Below, in pieces: positions 1-11,203 of a DNA stretch of 64,000 bases. A program made the translations under genes and the position numbers. Numbering within the stretch: position 1 is the first letter of the stretch; each line of letters starts with the position of its first letter. This DNA is from Serratia sp. UGAL515B_01. Lineage in GTDB: Bacteria > Pseudomonadota > Gammaproteobacteria > Enterobacterales > Enterobacteriaceae. Location of the stretch: positions 3,097,766 to 3,161,765 of the forward strand of contig NZ_CP109901.1 of NCBI RefSeq assembly GCF_033095805.1, in the 5' to 3' direction. Below the pieces are notes generated by a model, which saw nothing but the letters and a program-made list of their open reading frames with translations, searched no databases and was not told where the DNA came from.

Positions 1-675
1 GCGTCATGGATTCAAGATGCCCCGTGTGCGAAAACATATACGACATCCGCACGCGAGCAATACGATAACCTGCGTTGAGCAACACGCTGCTGCCATATGC
101 CAGCATCGTAGGATTGAAGGAAACATAAATCACGCGCTGTGATGCAAACTTGACAATATATGGCATCATTCTAAACGCGCCTGCGCGGGCAGAGTCCAGC
201 GTAACCTAATCAAATCCCTGTGCTGCCCAAGGTTGTCACTCAACGTCATCCCCAAAATTTCCAGGGAAAAAAGGATACATTACTCAGTAAATTTTTATGT
301 GCATTATATTGCCTATTCGCAACCAGCGTGGCAACTCCGACTACCACTTTTGCCATCTGGTCAACGCTGAGCTAAAAACGTGGCGGTATTCTTTAATTAC
401 ATACGAATACCGCAGGCAATTAAAAGGTACTGCTTGACTATTCTGCACAACAGAACCAATACCCGATTACGGCACCCAATACTCAGACGTTTCAACTTAC
501 CTTGAGTGAATTGCTATTTATTTTCCGTCAGTTGAGTTTCTGCTTGTCCGCCCGGTAGAATAACAGCAAAAAAATACAGCGTTACTTTCATGGCTGAATG
601 GATCGAGATCGGTTACCGTTACAGTGAAGTTAATACTTGTGAAGCTGCTTGGGTCGTCACGTAGCATTACGCCAT
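1..675 (-). pseudogene. rlmD: rlmD relic (23S rRNA U1939 methyltransferase), running off the window edge
   Basis: Reading the minus strand from an ATG at 673-675, patches match RlmD in order: MA-stop-CY, then VTVTDLDPF, LPGGQAETQLTENK-stop-QF, and, after a large internal deletion, LLSNVSFF, QPWAAQGFD-stop, DSARAGAF, YVSFNPTMLAYGS and MFSHTGHLESM. Codon 3 is TAA (667-669) and there are in-frame stops at 236-238 and 206-208. The family motif VSCNPATLARD carries the catalytic cysteine; here that codon (116-118) reads Phe. A frame change also lies in the T-rich stretch near 265. It is divergent from barA, as rlmD is in E. coli. Loss of function is certain from the sequence; the gene identity rests on my recall of the E. 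coli protein. Confidence 0.85.
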
Positions 676-743
676 ATTGTCGATTACGTGCCGGTTCATT
701 AAGCTAACTAGAATTAGTCCCAATTTTTCCACATTGGAATCCC

Positions 744-3479
744 ATGACCAAATACAGCTTGCGGGCGCGGATGATGATCCTGATCCTGGCGCCAACATTA
801 ATGATCGGTCTTCTGCTGAGCACCTTCTTTGTGGTACACCGCTACAACGAACTGCAGGAACAGTTGGTTGATGCTGGTGCCAGCATTATCGAACCTTTAG
901 CCGTAGCCAGCGAATATGGCATGACCTTTCGTAGCCGTGAGTCAGTCAGGCAATTGGTTAGCCTTCTTCACCGTCGTCATTCGGATATTGTGCGTTCTAT
1001 TACCGTATTTGATACGCATAACAACCTGTTTGTCACTTCCAATTATCACTACAATTATACTCAATTACAGTTACCGAAGGATGTCCCAATCCCCACCGAA
1101 TTAATGCTGACGCGGCGGGGTGACTCTTTAATCCTTCGAACGCCAATTGTGTCAGAAACCCATTATCCGGACGAAAATAGCAACAGCGATATACAGCCTG
1201 ACAACAATCTCGGTTATGTCGCCATTGAGCTGGATTTACAGTCGGTAAGATTACAACAATATAAAGAGATCTTCATTTCGACCTTACTGCTACTGTTGTG
1301 TATGTGTATCGCAATTCTGTTTGCTTATCGCCTGATGCGCGATGTCACCGGCCCAATCCGCAACATGGTCAATACGGTCGACCGTATCCGCCGTGGCCAA
1401 CTCGACAGCCGAGTTGAAGGCTTTATGCTCGGCGAACTGCATATGTTGAAAAACGGCATCAACTCTATGGCAATGTCACTCACTGCCTATCATGAGGAGA
1501 TGCAGCAAAATATCGATCAAGCCACTTCTGATCTGCGCGAAACATTAGAGCAAATGGAAATCCAGAACGTTGAACTGGATCTGGCAAAGAAGCGTGCGCA
1601 GGAAGCTGCTCGAATCAAATCCGAATTTCTGGCTAATATGTCACATGAGTTGCGGACCCCGCTCAATGGTGTCATTGGCTTTACCCGTCAGATGTTGAAA
1701 ACCAATCTTAGCGCTACGCAGATCGACTATCTCCAAACCATTGAACGTTCTGCCAACAATCTGTTGACGATCATTAACGATGTGTTGGATTTCTCCAAAC
1801 TAGAGGCCGGTAAGCTGGTGCTGGAGCATATTCCGTTCTCTCTGCGTGAAACGCTGGATGAAGTTATCGTATTACTGGCCCCCAGTGCACATGAAAAAGG
1901 GCTGGAGCTGACGCTGGATGTGCATAATGATGTACCCGAGCACGTAATTGGTGACTCACTGCGTCTGCAACAAATCGTTACCAATCTGCTAGGCAATGCG
2001 GTGAAGTTCACCGAGACGGGCAATATTGATATCCGCGTGGAACAGCGTAACCAGCTAGAACGACAAGTTGAGCTGGAAGTACAGATCCATGATACCGGTA
2101 TCGGTATTTCTGAACGCCAGCAATCACAACTGTTCCAAGCTTTTCGTCAGGCGGATGCCAGCATTTCTCGACGCCATGGTGGTACCGGTCTGGGCCTGGT
2201 AATCACCCAAAAACTGGTGAAAGAGATGGGGGGTGATATTTGCTTTCACAGCCAGTTGGGACGAGGTTCAACCTTCTGGTTCCATATCACACTTGATCTC
2301 AATGAAGGCATGCTGATGCTGCCCCCTTGTTTGCCAGACCTTAAAGGCAAAACGTTGGCCTATATCGAAGCCAATCCTTCCGCTGCGCAAGCCACATTGA
2401 GCCTATTAAGCACCACCCAGTTAGAAGTTGTGTATTCGCCAACACTGGGGCAATTGCCAAAGAGCGATTATGACTTTCTACTCCTCAGCGTGCCGATCCC
2501 TTATAGAGATAGCCTGATAAAACATAAGGATAAGCTCACAGAAGCACTGAAAATTTCCACTCGGGTGATCCTGGCTCTGCCTAGCCAAGCACAAATTGAC
2601 GCCGAAGAAATGAAAAAGCTCGGCGCAACCGGCTGCCTGATCAAACCGATCAGCAGCAATCGGTTGTATCCTTTACTACGTACGGAAGCACTACATCGGC
2701 TGAGTCTGCCCCAACTCCGTAAACGCCTGCCATTAACAGTAATGGCAGTAGATGATAACCCGGCAAACCTAAAGTTGATTGGAACATTGCTGGCAGAACA
2801 GGTGGAAAAAACGCTGCTGTGTGAAAGCGGTGAAGAAGCCATTGCGCTAGCACGAGACAATGTGCTCGATATGATCCTAATGGATATTCAGATGCCAAAC
2901 ATCGATGGACTCCGTGCCAGCGAACTCATTCGCCAAATGCCCCATCACAATTCCACACCGATTGTCGCAGTCACTGCTCACGCAGTGAGTGGTGAGCGCG
3001 AACATCTATTGCAAGCAGGTATGGATGACTATCTCGCGAAACCTATTGATGAAGCAATGCTGACGAAAGTGCTTTCCCGCTACCACACCATTGACGTTGA
3101 ACCTGAACCCACCAAACTACGCCCTACAGCTGAGTTATCGCTATCATTAGATTGGTCACTAGCATTGCGCCAAGCCGCCAATAAAGAAGATCTGGCTCGC
3201 GATCTGCTGCTAATGCTAGTTGAATTCCTGCCACAGGTCAGTGATCGGGTGAGAGCGTTGTTGGAGGGGGAACCGGACGACAGTATTCTCGAACTGATCC
3301 ACAAACTGCACGGCAGTTGCAGCTACAGCGGCGTTCCCCGTCTCAAGCAGCTGTGCTTCTATCTCGAGCAACAGTTACGTCAGGGTGTCAATAGCAGCGA
3401 TTTAGAACCGGAATGGTTTGAGCTTTTAGATGAGATAGAATTGGTGAATACCGAGGCACGTTTTCGACTGGCTGAGTGA
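744..3479 (+). CDS. barA: BarA hybrid sensor histidine kinase (BarA-UvrY system)
   Basis: This 911-residue inner-membrane hybrid kinase phosphorylates UvrY (SirA/GacA), which drives the CsrB/C small RNAs and carbon-flux control. Visible parts are: a transmembrane segment near residues 11-31, a periplasmic loop, a second segment near 176-198, a HAMP linker, the dimerisation domain with the phosphorylated His in HELRTPLNG (about residue 301), an ATPase with GTGLGL, a degenerate middle receiver, a receiver with the acceptor Asp in MDIQMP (about 714), and a C-terminal Hpt with HKLHGS (His about 856). Length is close to E. coli BarA (918). The gene is intact although the divergent rlmD is destroyed. 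uvrY is not in this window. Confidence 0.95.
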   Translation: MTKYSLRARMMILILAPTLMIGLLLSTFFVVHRYNELQEQLVDAGASIIEPLAVASEYGMTFRSRESVRQLVSLLHRRHSDIVRSITVFDTHNNLFVTSNYHYNYTQLQLPKDVPIPTELMLTRRGDSLILRTPIVSETHYPDENSNSDIQPDNNLGYVAIELDLQSVRLQQYKEIFISTLLLLLCMCIAILFAYRLMRDVTGPIRNMVNTVDRIRRGQLDSRVEGFMLGELHMLKNGINSMAMSLTAYHEEMQQNIDQATSDLRETLEQMEIQNVELDLAKKRAQEAARIKSEFLANMSHELRTPLNGVIGFTRQMLKTNLSATQIDYLQTIERSANNLLTIINDVLDFSKLEAGKLVLEHIPFSLRETLDEVIVLLAPSAHEKGLELTLDVHNDVPEHVIGDSLRLQQIVTNLLGNAVKFTETGNIDIRVEQRNQLERQVELEVQIHDTGIGISERQQSQLFQAFRQADASISRRHGGTGLGLVITQKLVKEMGGDICFHSQLGRGSTFWFHITLDLNEGMLMLPPCLPDLKGKTLAYIEANPSAAQATLSLLSTTQLEVVYSPTLGQLPKSDYDFLLLSVPIPYRDSLIKHKDKLTEALKISTRVILALPSQAQIDAEEMKKLGATGCLIKPISSNRLYPLLRTEALHRLSLPQLRKRLPLTVMAVDDNPANLKLIGTLLAEQVEKTLLCESGEEAIALARDNVLDMILMDIQMPNIDGLRASELIRQMPHHNSTPIVAVTAHAVSGEREHLLQAGMDDYLAKPIDEAMLTKVLSRYHTIDVEPEPTKLRPTAELSLSLDWSLALRQAANKEDLARDLLLMLVEFLPQVSDRVRALLEGEPDDSILELIHKLHGSCSYSGVPRLKQLCFYLEQQLRQGVNSSDLEPEWFELLDEIELVNTEARFRLAE

Positions 3480-3510
3480 CTTATTTTTTAAAATATCAAG
3501 GCAAAACAAC

Positions 3511-3532
3511 AAGGCACGCAGAAGCGTGCCTT
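3511..3532. terminator. Bidirectional hairpin between barA and degP
   Basis: AAGGCACGC and GCGTGCCTT pair perfectly around an AGAA loop, 32 bp after the barA stop and 19 bp before the degP stop (the genes converge). The flanks are A/T-rich but without a long T run, so strength is uncertain. Confidence 0.7.
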
Positions 3533-3550
3533 ATGCATAAGTGGGACGTC

Positions 3551-4981
3551 TTAGCGCATTAGCAGATACAAAGACGTATCACCGCGCAGAATGTTCAGTG
3601 CCAGCACTGTAGGTTTACTATCAAGAATTTTCCGCAGTTCACCCAAGTTTTCTACCGGCTGCTGGTTAACCCCAAGGATCAGGTCACCTTTTTTCAGACC
3701 AATACGTGCTGCTGCACTGCCAGCCTTGACACTGTCCACTTTAACGCCTTTTTCTTTGGCTGAGTTATTACTCAACTCTGCACCTTCAATGCCGGTATAA
3801 ATACTACCGGATTCAACGTGAGTCTGGTTGCCCTGCTCCAATATGACGTCGATCGTCAACGGTTTACCATTGCGAATAATACCCAAAGCCATCTTGCTGC
3901 CAATCGGCAAAGTACCAATTTCAGCACGGAACGATGCAAAACTGGAGATCGCTTTACCATTCATGGTAACAATCACGTCACCCGCCTTGATACCCGCTTT
4001 ATCGGCCGAAGATTTTGGTACAACCTGGCTGACAAATGCACCGCGTTGCGCATCCACATTCATGGCTTGAGCAATATCAGAATTGAGTTCAGTCCCCATG
4101 ATGCCCAGCTCACCGCGTTTCACTTGGCCATATTCCACCATCTGCGCCGTCAGGTTTTTCACCATATTGCTTGGGATAGCAAAACCAATACCGATGTTAC
4201 CGCCTTCAGGCGCCAAAATAGCAGTATTGATACCGATCAGTTCACCATTAAGGTTCACTAATGCTCCACCGGAGTTCCCTCGGTTGATTGCCGCATCGGT
4301 TTGGATAAAGTTCTCATAGTTTTCAATATTCAGGCCACTGCGCCCTAAAGCAGATACAATCCCCGAGGTGACGGTTTCCCCCAAACCATAGGGGTTACCG
4401 ATCGCCACCGTATAATCACCGACGCGCAGTTGTTCAGAATCTGCCATTTTTATGGCAGTCAGGTTTTTAGCCTCTTTCACTTGGATTAATGCAATATCAG
4501 AACGGGGATCCTTACCGATCACCTTGGCTTCAAAACGACGCCCATCACTCAGTTGTACTTGGATCTTGCTGGCATTATCCACCACATGATTGTTAGTGAC
4601 CACATACCCTTTAGCGGCGTCAATGATGACACCCGATCCCAACGCTCTAAACGCTTCTTTGGTCTTACCTGGAGCTCCCTGAGCCCCTTGGCATATTGGT
4701 GAACCGAGGAAAGGCGAACCCTCCTGACAGAACGGTGAGTTATCACCGAAAAACTGCTGGAACTGTGGCGGCATACTTAGGGAATTCACCGTAGTGCTCC
4801 CTTCAACGTTGATGCTCACCACAGAAGGCATGACTTTCTCTAGCATAGGTGCAAGGCTGGGTAACGGCTGGGTAATCGCTGATGCAGAGGCACTTTCTGC
4901 GGCAGAAGCAAAACTTACCGGACCCAAAGTCAAACCAATACTAAAAGCCAAGGCGCTTAAAGCTAGTGCTGTTTTTTTCAT
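3551..4981 (-). CDS. degP: Periplasmic serine protease/chaperone DegP (HtrA)
   Basis: This is a 476-residue HtrA-family protease (E. coli DegP has 474) that degrades or refolds misfolded envelope proteins. A Sec signal peptide covers about residues 1-27. The trypsin-like domain shows the triad His132 (TNNHVV), Asp162 (RSDIAL) and Ser237 (GNSGGA). A Q-linker with two cysteines (FCQEGSP...PICQG) forms the LA loop, and two PDZ domains follow from about 260 and 370. A sigmaE-type promoter lies upstream. In E. coli it follows dgt, as here, but the other neighbour, barA, is foreign to that arrangement. DegQ is the alternative; the long LA loop favours DegP. Confidence 0.95.
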   Translation of the reverse strand: MKKTALALSALAFSIGLTLGPVSFASAAESASASAITQPLPSLAPMLEKVMPSVVSINVEGSTTVNSLSMPPQFQQFFGDNSPFCQEGSPFLGSPICQGAQGAPGKTKEAFRALGSGVIIDAAKGYVVTNNHVVDNASKIQVQLSDGRRFEAKVIGKDPRSDIALIQVKEAKNLTAIKMADSEQLRVGDYTVAIGNPYGLGETVTSGIVSALGRSGLNIENYENFIQTDAAINRGNSGGALVNLNGELIGINTAILAPEGGNIGIGFAIPSNMVKNLTAQMVEYGQVKRGELGIMGTELNSDIAQAMNVDAQRGAFVSQVVPKSSADKAGIKAGDVIVTMNGKAISSFASFRAEIGTLPIGSKMALGIIRNGKPLTIDVILEQGNQTHVESGSIYTGIEGAELSNNSAKEKGVKVDSVKAGSAAARIGLKKGDLILGVNQQPVENLGELRKILDSKPTVLALNILRGDTSLYLLMR

Positions 4982-5033
4982 CTGTGTATCTCTTACAGTC
5001 AGTCGTTCAAAAAATATCAGGGTTTAGTGGTTA

Positions 5034-5062
5034 ATAAGAACTTATTAATAACCTGAAGTTCC
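5034..5062 (-). promoter_or_regulatory. SigmaE-type promoter for degP
   Basis: On the minus strand GGAACTTC (5055-5062) matches the sigmaE -35 element. It is followed after 16 bp by TCTTAT (5034-5039), a fair -10, about 53 bp before the degP start. The -35 and next bases resemble the known E. coli degP promoter. Confidence 0.7.
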
Positions 5063-5240
5063 GAATCCAATGAGAGGTAATAGTAAACAAATATTGATGG
5101 CCTTTACAAAACTCGAAATAATACTCACCGGTTACCTTAGTCCCTGGGAAATAAGTCATTGTGCTCGTCATATTTCAGGTTATCCATATGTTGGCTAAAC
5201 TCGAACGCTCTGGTTATTGCATTATCCGTGCTTTTGGGAA

Positions 5241-5278
5241 CTTACCGCCCTGATGCAACTTGAATTATTTAGAGTATG
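5241..5278. repeat. ERIC-like end remnant between dgt and degP
   Basis: The stretch TGCAACTTGAATTATTTAGA resembles the terminal part of ERIC elements in Serratia and Yersinia. Only one end is visible. It lies just past the dgt stop; the rest of the 310-bp gap 4982-5291 holds the degP promoter and nothing else I recognise. Confidence 0.45.
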
Positions 5279-5291
5279 TTGATCTCTGCAG

Positions 5292-6812
5292 TTATTCCGC
5301 TGCCATTAAACGGCGATACTCATCATAAGCATAAAGGTCGGTCATACCGCTGATATAATCCTGTAAAAGCCGGGCGCGGAAATAATATTCTCTCATGGCT
5401 CGCTCTTGCGCAGAGACATCCTGTAAACCTTCGACCGCTTCGATATACGCCAGACGGTGCTTGGTAGAGAGTTTGTGAAACAGTCTTGTTTCAATGGGGA
5501 ATGCACGATGGCTATCCTCACTTACCAACTGGCTAAAATCCGTTAATGACATCTTTAACAATGGGCTATAAATATCCAGTAACCCATTGATAACCCTATA
5601 TCCCTGCAATTCAAGCTGCTCTACCTCAGGATGATTGAACACGTGTTTGAAAGCAACATTCTTGAAGATTTTTAGCAGCTTATAGGCCGGGCTTGAATCC
5701 TCTAATAGAGCGCCATTAAAGTTGCCATGATATACCGCGTCAAGATTATCAATAAAACGTTGTGCTGCATGTGGAACCAACCGGGCCACGGTAAATACCC
5801 GCAGATACATAAAGAATTGATCTTCCGAACTTCTGCGAGCGCCGCTACCAGGTTCGATTTTACGAAATGCACTCACGACTGTTTCATCAAACAGATCCCC
5901 GGGGATGATTTCCCCCCATTCCTGTATGAGGTGTTGATATAACTGCGCAACAGTGAAAATATTTTTTTCAACAGCATCTTCTAAGTCAGCAACACAATAA
6001 GAAATATCATCCGCGGCTTCCATAATATAGGCGAGAGGAAAACGGTCAAACTCGCCCATATTCAATTCACACCGTAAATCAGCAACAAAGGCCTCTTCAG
6101 CCAGATAAAATCCCGGCTTTTTCATCAAATAGCCGTGAGTGACCGGAATTTCGCTTGCCCAATAAGCTGGACGAGTATATTTCAAAATACAGCCAACCTG
6201 GGCGTAAGTCAGATTCAGTTTCAGCAAGGTGTATACCAAACGAATCGCCTGGGCATTGCCTTCAAAATGACAGAGATCTTGACGAATACGGCTACGCAAG
6301 GAGTTGAGAGCACTGTCCCCTTCGCTTAAGCGAAGAACATCAACCCGGCAGAGGTCATGCCTGTCAGGCTCACTGCGACAGTAGGCAGGATCAAGACGCT
6401 GGCGGAACCAATCATTGATTGCCGACTCACCGAAATGGCCAAAAGGGGGGTTGCCAATATCGTGCATCAGGCAAGCCATCTCGACAATGCTCTCAAAGGG
6501 ATCGAGCAACTTCGTCAGGCCGAGCGTATCAATACGTTTATCCTGTTTGAAACGATTGAGGATCTCTTTAGCAATATGCCGCCCCACCTGCTGCACTTCC
6601 ATCGAGTGTGTCAGACGGCTGCGCACCGCAGCATTACGTTCTAACGGAAACACCTGCGTTTTCTGCTGTAAACGACGTATTGCCGCTGAATTAATAATTC
6701 GCCCACGATCGCTCTCAAACAGCCGGACGATGTCGTACTCTTCTTCAGCTTCTATTGGTTGGCCGAAAGGGCGCTGAAAACTGATCTTTTGCTTAAAGTC
6801 GATCCCGGACAT
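5292..6812 (-). CDS. dgt: dGTP triphosphohydrolase
   Basis: Dgt hydrolyses dGTP to deoxyguanosine and tripolyphosphate, adjusting dNTP pools in the cytoplasm. The 506-residue protein matches the E. coli length (505). HD-domain metal ligands are visible in LTHSMEVQQ and in [14 protein letters not shown] (about residues 115-130), with a further conserved Asp in [10 protein letters not shown]. The start [12 protein letters not shown] agrees with the family start. It sits beside degP and divergent from mtnN, the same local order as E. coli. No frameshift or missing motif is seen. Confidence 0.95.
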   Translation of the reverse strand: MSGIDFKQKISFQRPFGQPIEAEEEYDIVRLFESDRGRIINSAAIRRLQQKTQVFPLERNAAVRSRLTHSMEVQQVGRHIAKEILNRFKQDKRIDTLGLTKLLDPFESIVEMACLMHDIGNPPFGHFGESAINDWFRQRLDPAYCRSEPDRHDLCRVDVLRLSEGDSALNSLRSRIRQDLCHFEGNAQAIRLVYTLLKLNLTYAQVGCILKYTRPAYWASEIPVTHGYLMKKPGFYLAEEAFVADLRCELNMGEFDRFPLAYIMEAADDISYCVADLEDAVEKNIFTVAQLYQHLIQEWGEIIPGDLFDETVVSAFRKIEPGSGARRSSEDQFFMYLRVFTVARLVPHAAQRFIDNLDAVYHGNFNGALLEDSSPAYKLLKIFKNVAFKHVFNHPEVEQLELQGYRVINGLLDIYSPLLKMSLTDFSQLVSEDSHRAFPIETRLFHKLSTKHRLAYIEAVEGLQDVSAQERAMREYYFRARLLQDYISGMTDLYAYDEYRRLMAAE

Positions 6813-6950
6813 CTCTATCTCCCACCGTTACCCATTACCTCCGTGATAACAATTCCCAGCACAGGATGCAACGGTATTGCCGATTATCTCTCTCTCTGAG
6901 CCATGATAGACTATGGCGCAATTTCTACATGCAATCAGCGAGTGTTATTT

Positions 6951-7652
6951 ATGAAAGTAGGCATCATCGGCGCAATGGAAGAAGAAGTTACACTGCTGCG
7001 CGAACAAATTGAAAACCGCCAGACTGTTCAACGCGCAGGCTGTGAAATCTATACCGGCCAAATCGGCGGTGTTGAAGTCGCACTGCTCAAATCAGGTATA
7101 GGCAAGGTCGCAGCAGCAATGGGAACCACATTACTGCTGGAACACTGCCAACCCGACGTAGTGATCAATACCGGTTCCGCTGGTGGGCTGGCACCTACGT
7201 TGAAAGTGGGCGACATCGTAGTATCTGAAGAAGTGCGCTATCACGATGCTGATGTTACCGCCTTTGGCTATGAACCGGGTCAAATGGCAGGTTGCCCCGC
7301 AGCATTTATCGCCGATGCCCAGCTTATTACCCTAGCCGAGAGCTGCATCAAACAGCTTAATCTGAATGCGTCACGTGGTTTGATTTGCAGCGGTGATGCC
7401 TTCATCAATGGCGCGGAACCGCTGGCTCGGATCCGTGCAACCTTCCCCGCCGTTGCAGCAGTTGAGATGGAAGCTGCCGCCATCGCCCATGTCTGTTACC
7501 AGTTCGGTACACCGTTTGTGGTTGTGCGTGCCATTTCTGACGTTGCCGATCACCAATCACACATGAGTTTTGATGAGTTTCTAGTCGTGGCCGCCAAGCA
7601 GTCATCATTGATGGTAAATGCCATGCTACAAATCCTGGCTGAACGTGGTTAG
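6951..7652 (+). CDS. mtnN: 5'-methylthioadenosine/S-adenosylhomocysteine nucleosidase
   Basis: MtnN (Pfs) cleaves adenine from methylthioadenosine, S-adenosylhomocysteine and 5'-deoxyadenosine. An upstream in-frame ATG at 6903 exists, but the start at 6951 ([13 protein letters not shown]) gives 233 residues, matching E. coli (232), and was chosen for that reason. The acid residue in [18 protein letters not shown] (substrate contact) and ISDVAD (catalytic Asp) are visible. The next gene, btuF, starts 1 bp after its stop. Its product methylthioribose is the substrate of MtnK encoded at 34-35 kb, so it feeds the methionine salvage genes in this window. Confidence 0.95.
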   Translation: MKVGIIGAMEEEVTLLREQIENRQTVQRAGCEIYTGQIGGVEVALLKSGIGKVAAAMGTTLLLEHCQPDVVINTGSAGGLAPTLKVGDIVVSEEVRYHDADVTAFGYEPGQMAGCPAAFIADAQLITLAESCIKQLNLNASRGLICSGDAFINGAEPLARIRATFPAVAAVEMEAAAIAHVCYQFGTPFVVVRAISDVADHQSHMSFDEFLVVAAKQSSLMVNAMLQILAERG

Positions 7653-7653
7653 C

Positions 7654-8463
7654 GTGAGAGTACACTTTTATCACTTGCTGTGTGGGTTCTTGCTGTGGAT
7701 AGTATTGCCCGTCAATGCTTCCCAACGCGTGGTCAGCCTAGCACCTAACACGACTGAACTCGCCTATGCCGCTGGCATGGGTGATACTTTGCTGGCAGTG
7801 AGCGCTTATTCTGATTACCCACCTGAAGCCAAAAAACTGGAACAGGTAGCATCCTGGCAAGGGATCAATCTAGAACGCGTGCTGGCCCTAAAACCTGATT
7901 TGATCCTGGCCTGGCGTGGTGGTAATCCCCAAAGGGTATTAGATCAACTTGCGTCATTCGGCATTCCTATTTTCTATTCAGATGTTAAGAATATTGATGA
8001 GATCGCTCAGTCTTTGGACTCATTGGCAAAATACAGCCCCCACCCAGAAAAGGCACATCAGGCTGCAGATAAGATCCGGCACCAAATAGCTGAGCTGAAA
8101 ACCCGTTATGCCAATAACTCAACACAGCGCGTCTTATTACAGTTCGGTACCCAACCGCTGTTCACCAGTTCTGCGGATACTTTGCAGAGCCAGGTGCTTT
8201 CTTTATGTGGTGCAGAGAATATTTTTGCCGACAGCCCAATGCCTTGGCCACAGGTCAGCCGTGAACAGGTGCTGGTACGCAAACCACAGGCCATCGTCAC
8301 TACCGGAGGAGAACAGCAAATCGCGAGTGTAAAAGCCTTCTGGGCGCCACAATTGAACGTGCCAGTGATAGCTCTAAATGAAGATTGGTTCAATCGCGCA
8401 GGCCCGCGCATAATGCTGGCAGCACAAGCATTGTGCAGTCAATTGGCGGAGATCCCCCGATGA
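7654..8463 (+). CDS. btuF: Vitamin B12 ABC transporter periplasmic binding protein
   Basis: BtuF captures cobalamin in the periplasm and delivers it to BtuCD. The likely start is GTG at 7654, one base after the mtnN stop, giving 269 residues (E. coli 266); an in-frame ATG at 7618 lies inside mtnN and would spoil the signal peptide. A hydrophobic signal ([16 protein letters not shown]) precedes [18 protein letters not shown], the typical start of the mature lobe. The order mtnN-btuF-yadS with tight or overlapping junctions is the conserved enterobacterial operon. btuCD are not here. Confidence 0.92.
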   Translation: MRVHFYHLLCGFLLWIVLPVNASQRVVSLAPNTTELAYAAGMGDTLLAVSAYSDYPPEAKKLEQVASWQGINLERVLALKPDLILAWRGGNPQRVLDQLASFGIPIFYSDVKNIDEIAQSLDSLAKYSPHPEKAHQAADKIRHQIAELKTRYANNSTQRVLLQFGTQPLFTSSADTLQSQVLSLCGAENIFADSPMPWPQVSREQVLVRKPQAIVTTGGEQQIASVKAFWAPQLNVPVIALNEDWFNRAGPRIMLAAQALCSQLAEIPR

Positions 8464-9086
8464 TCGGCTACAGTCTCATGTTTTGGCTAGATATTCTTGG
8501 CACTGCGGTATTTGCTATCTCTGGCGTGCTCTTGGCAGGCAAACTGCGGATGGACCCGTTTGGGGTACTGGTTCTCGGTGTAGTCACCGCAGTAGGCGGT
8601 GGCACTATACGTGATATGGCATTAGCCAACGGCCCGGTATTCTGGGTTAAAGATCCCACCGATCTGGTGGTCGCCATGACCACCTGTGTGCTGACACTGT
8701 TGCTCGTACGTCAGCCCCGCCGTTTACCAAAATGGATACTCCCGGTGTTGGATGCCGTCGGGCTGGCCGTTTTCGTTGGTATCGGCGTGAACAAGGCCTT
8801 TGCCGCTGGCAGTGGCCCACTGGTTGCAGTCTGTATGGGAGTAATTACCGGCGTGGGGGGCGGGATTATCCGCGATGTGCTGGCGCGTGAAATCCCGATG
8901 ATCCTGCGAACTGAGGTCTACGCAACAGCCTGTATTATTGGCGGTACCGTGCATGCAACGGCATTCTACAGTTTTGGCATGCCAATTCAGCAAGCCATGA
9001 TGCTGGGTATGGTGATCACGCTTGGCATTCGCCTTGCGGCCATCCGCTGGCACCTAAAATTACCGGCATTTGTTCTCGAGCAATAA
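8460..9086 (+). CDS. yadS: TRIC-type cation channel family membrane protein YadS
   Basis: This is a small inner-membrane protein of the TRIC/UPF0126 family, made of two repeats of three helices; bacterial members behave as cation channels in reconstitution studies, but the cellular role of YadS is not settled. The ATG at 8460 overlaps the btuF stop (ATGA), giving 208 residues against 207 in E. coli; an in-frame upstream ATG lies inside btuF and is unlikely. The repeated GGGTIRD (first half) and GGGIIRDV (second half) glycine motifs mark the two repeats. Confidence 0.92.
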   Translation: MIGYSLMFWLDILGTAVFAISGVLLAGKLRMDPFGVLVLGVVTAVGGGTIRDMALANGPVFWVKDPTDLVVAMTTCVLTLLLVRQPRRLPKWILPVLDAVGLAVFVGIGVNKAFAAGSGPLVAVCMGVITGVGGGIIRDVLAREIPMILRTEVYATACIIGGTVHATAFYSFGMPIQQAMMLGMVITLGIRLAAIRWHLKLPAFVLEQ

Positions 9087-9108
9087 CGGGGTTTTGTTAG
9101 GTCATAGA

Positions 9109-9140
9109 TAACCCGCAAACCGATAAAGTTAGCGGGTTTC
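9109..9140. terminator. Bidirectional hairpin between yadS and erpA
   Basis: AACCCGC and GCGGGTT pair around a 15-base loop between the convergent yadS and erpA stops; a short T run follows on the plus side. Confidence 0.55.
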
Positions 9141-9151
9141 ATAGGCGGTTA

Positions 9152-9496
9152 TCAGATACTGAATGAGGAACCACAACCACAGGTCGTTTTCGCATTAGGA
9201 TTGGTCACAACAAAACGTGAACCTTCCAATCCTTCGGTATAGTCCACAGACCCCCCAACCAGATATTGCAAGCTCATTGGATCAACCACCAGCGAAACGC
9301 CCTGTTTTTCAATGGTCATATCACCTTCATTGATTTTGTCATCAAAAGTGAAACCATACTGGAATCCACTACAGCCGCCGCCGGTAATGTAAACCCGCAA
9401 TTTCAGGTTTGGATTCTCTTCATCTGCAATCAGGTATTTAACCTTGTTTGCTGCTGCCTCGGTAAATTGCAAGGGCAGTGCTGTTTCATCACTCAT
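9152..9496 (-). CDS. erpA: Iron-sulfur cluster insertion protein ErpA
   Basis: ErpA is an A-type carrier delivering Fe-S clusters to targets such as IspG/IspH of isoprenoid synthesis. The start [11 protein letters not shown] (9496) gives 114 residues, the same as E. coli; an in-frame ATG five codons earlier is possible but not needed. The three cluster cysteines are visible in GGGCSGFQY (residue 42) and CGCGSSFSI (the C-terminal pair). The last eight residues are the canonical A-type tail. It is convergent with yadS and followed by clcA, as in E. coli. Confidence 0.95.
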   Translation of the reverse strand: MSDETALPLQFTEAAANKVKYLIADEENPNLKLRVYITGGGCSGFQYGFTFDDKINEGDMTIEKQGVSLVVDPMSLQYLVGGSVDYTEGLEGSRFVVTNPNAKTTCGCGSSFSI

Positions 9497-9640
9497 ACTC
9501 ATAACTCCCAAGATTGTTCAGCATCAGGTTACCGGGCTGTGTTCCTTAATTTCACACGAACGTTACTGGCGATTAAGAAACACAGCGTAACATAGCGACC
9601 TGATTAATGCCTTGGATTATCTAATACCTGAGTGTGGCGT

Positions 9641-11074
9641 TCAAGTATTCACCGCATTAGTTGTATTTCCTTTACCTGTTTTCTCTGTTAACGCCTGTTC
9701 CTGCTTTTGTAATGTGCGGGCCAACAAGGAGGAATACAGAGGTTTTCCACCCAGAAATTGCGCCACCAATGTTGCCCCAAGACAGGTAATGATCATCGGC
9801 AAAATCAGTTGATAGTTGTCGGTCATTTCCAATACAAGCACAATGCCGGTTAATGGCGCACGCACGGTCGCAGCAAACAGGGCCCCCATTCCTGCAATAG
9901 CAAAAGTACCCGCTTCAATACCGTATTGCGGGAACAGATGGCCACTAGCAAGCCCGAAAGCCGTACCAAACAGCGTCCCCAGCGCCAGCATTGGCGCAAA
10001 AATACCGCCAGGCGCACCAGAACCAAAACAAAGTAGCGTCGTGACCACACGGGCAATAAAAATGAACAGTAACATTCCCACGGTATAATTTCCTGCCGCG
10101 GCAATCGGGATCAAGGCAAAACCACCACCAGCGGCCTCCGGTTGGATCAAACCGATAACCCCACAAACACCACCCAGAAGACCGCCAATAATCAATATGT
10201 TACGCAGGTTACCACCGTGAATGTGCGCAAACATGTTCTGTGTGCGAAACACCATGGCGTTGAACACCACGCCAACGACACCAAATACCGCCCCTAACAC
10301 CAGATATAGCCATAAGGTATTTAACGGTGCCGAAGCAAGTTTACCGACTTCAATCACTGCCTGTTCGCCGTTGAAGATACGAAAGACAATGCTCGACATG
10401 ATCACACCAATAAATACCGCTTTTATAGCAATGAGGCTATAGCGAAACTGTGGGCGCATTTCTTCGATGATAAACAAAATGCCGGCCAAAGGGGCATTAA
10501 AGGCTGCGGATAGCCCAGCTGCAGCACCGGTTGCCAGTAGCGAATGACGCGCTTCGGCGCTGCGCATGCGAAATAAATCCAAAACCATGCGCCCCATATT
10601 GGCCCCCATCTGTACCGTTGGCCCCTCGCGTCCCAGCACCATTCCAGCCCCTAATGTGCCCATGCCGCCGACAAACTTTACCGGTATCACTCGCCACCAG
10701 CGAACAGGGCGCAGCTCATCCAAAGCGCCTTCGATCTCGGGAATACCTGAGCCTCCCGCCTCGGGGGCGAAACGCTTAACCAGGTAATAGCCCAACATGG
10801 CCAGTACGGCTGAAAAAAGAAATGACAGTGGCCAAACAAGGAACCAATAGTTGGCCACATAGGCTAACCCCGAAAGACGCAGCTGTTGGACCCAATCCAC
10901 CGCTTTTTCAAAGGCAACACCCAGTAACCCAGCCAAAACGCCAACGACAGCAGCCATGATCAGAATCGCAACCGGTGTTTTATCCTGACGAATAAACTGG
11001 CGGACTCTTGCTTTTTGTCTCAAACGCGGGCGTGGGCCATGCGCCCTCGAAGATGGCGGTTGTAATTCAGTCAT
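9641..11074 (-). CDS. clcA: H+/Cl- exchange transporter ClcA
   Basis: ClcA is a dimeric inner-membrane 2Cl-/1H+ antiporter involved in extreme acid resistance. The 477-residue protein has the CLC selectivity motifs in order: [23 protein letters not shown] (with the gating Glu), IIEEMRPQF (internal proton Glu) and [11 protein letters not shown]. About ten or more hydrophobic helices are apparent and the basic N-terminus ([17 protein letters not shown]) is cytosolic. Length fits E. coli ClcA (473). Its upstream region towards hemL holds a small inverted-repeat element. Confidence 0.95.
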   Translation of the reverse strand: MTELQPPSSRAHGPRPRLRQKARVRQFIRQDKTPVAILIMAAVVGVLAGLLGVAFEKAVDWVQQLRLSGLAYVANYWFLVWPLSFLFSAVLAMLGYYLVKRFAPEAGGSGIPEIEGALDELRPVRWWRVIPVKFVGGMGTLGAGMVLGREGPTVQMGANMGRMVLDLFRMRSAEARHSLLATGAAAGLSAAFNAPLAGILFIIEEMRPQFRYSLIAIKAVFIGVIMSSIVFRIFNGEQAVIEVGKLASAPLNTLWLYLVLGAVFGVVGVVFNAMVFRTQNMFAHIHGGNLRNILIIGGLLGGVCGVIGLIQPEAAGGGFALIPIAAAGNYTVGMLLFIFIARVVTTLLCFGSGAPGGIFAPMLALGTLFGTAFGLASGHLFPQYGIEAGTFAIAGMGALFAATVRAPLTGIVLVLEMTDNYQLILPMIITCLGATLVAQFLGGKPLYSSLLARTLQKQEQALTEKTGKGNTTNAVNT

Positions 11075-11203
11075 AATGGGTTATTCAATATCAAGTTAAT
11101 AAGTCATACAAATAGCGAAGTTGCTTATTCTAGCTCAGTCTCCGTACTGTCGCTTTTTTTAATATCACTAAAGGATTACAAATTACTTCGGCTCACTCTG
11201 CAG

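Noticed and set aside
677..871. 64-codon frame overlapping the barA start
   Set aside because: It is out of frame with barA and overlaps its conserved N-terminal helix; the barA start at 744 fits the family.
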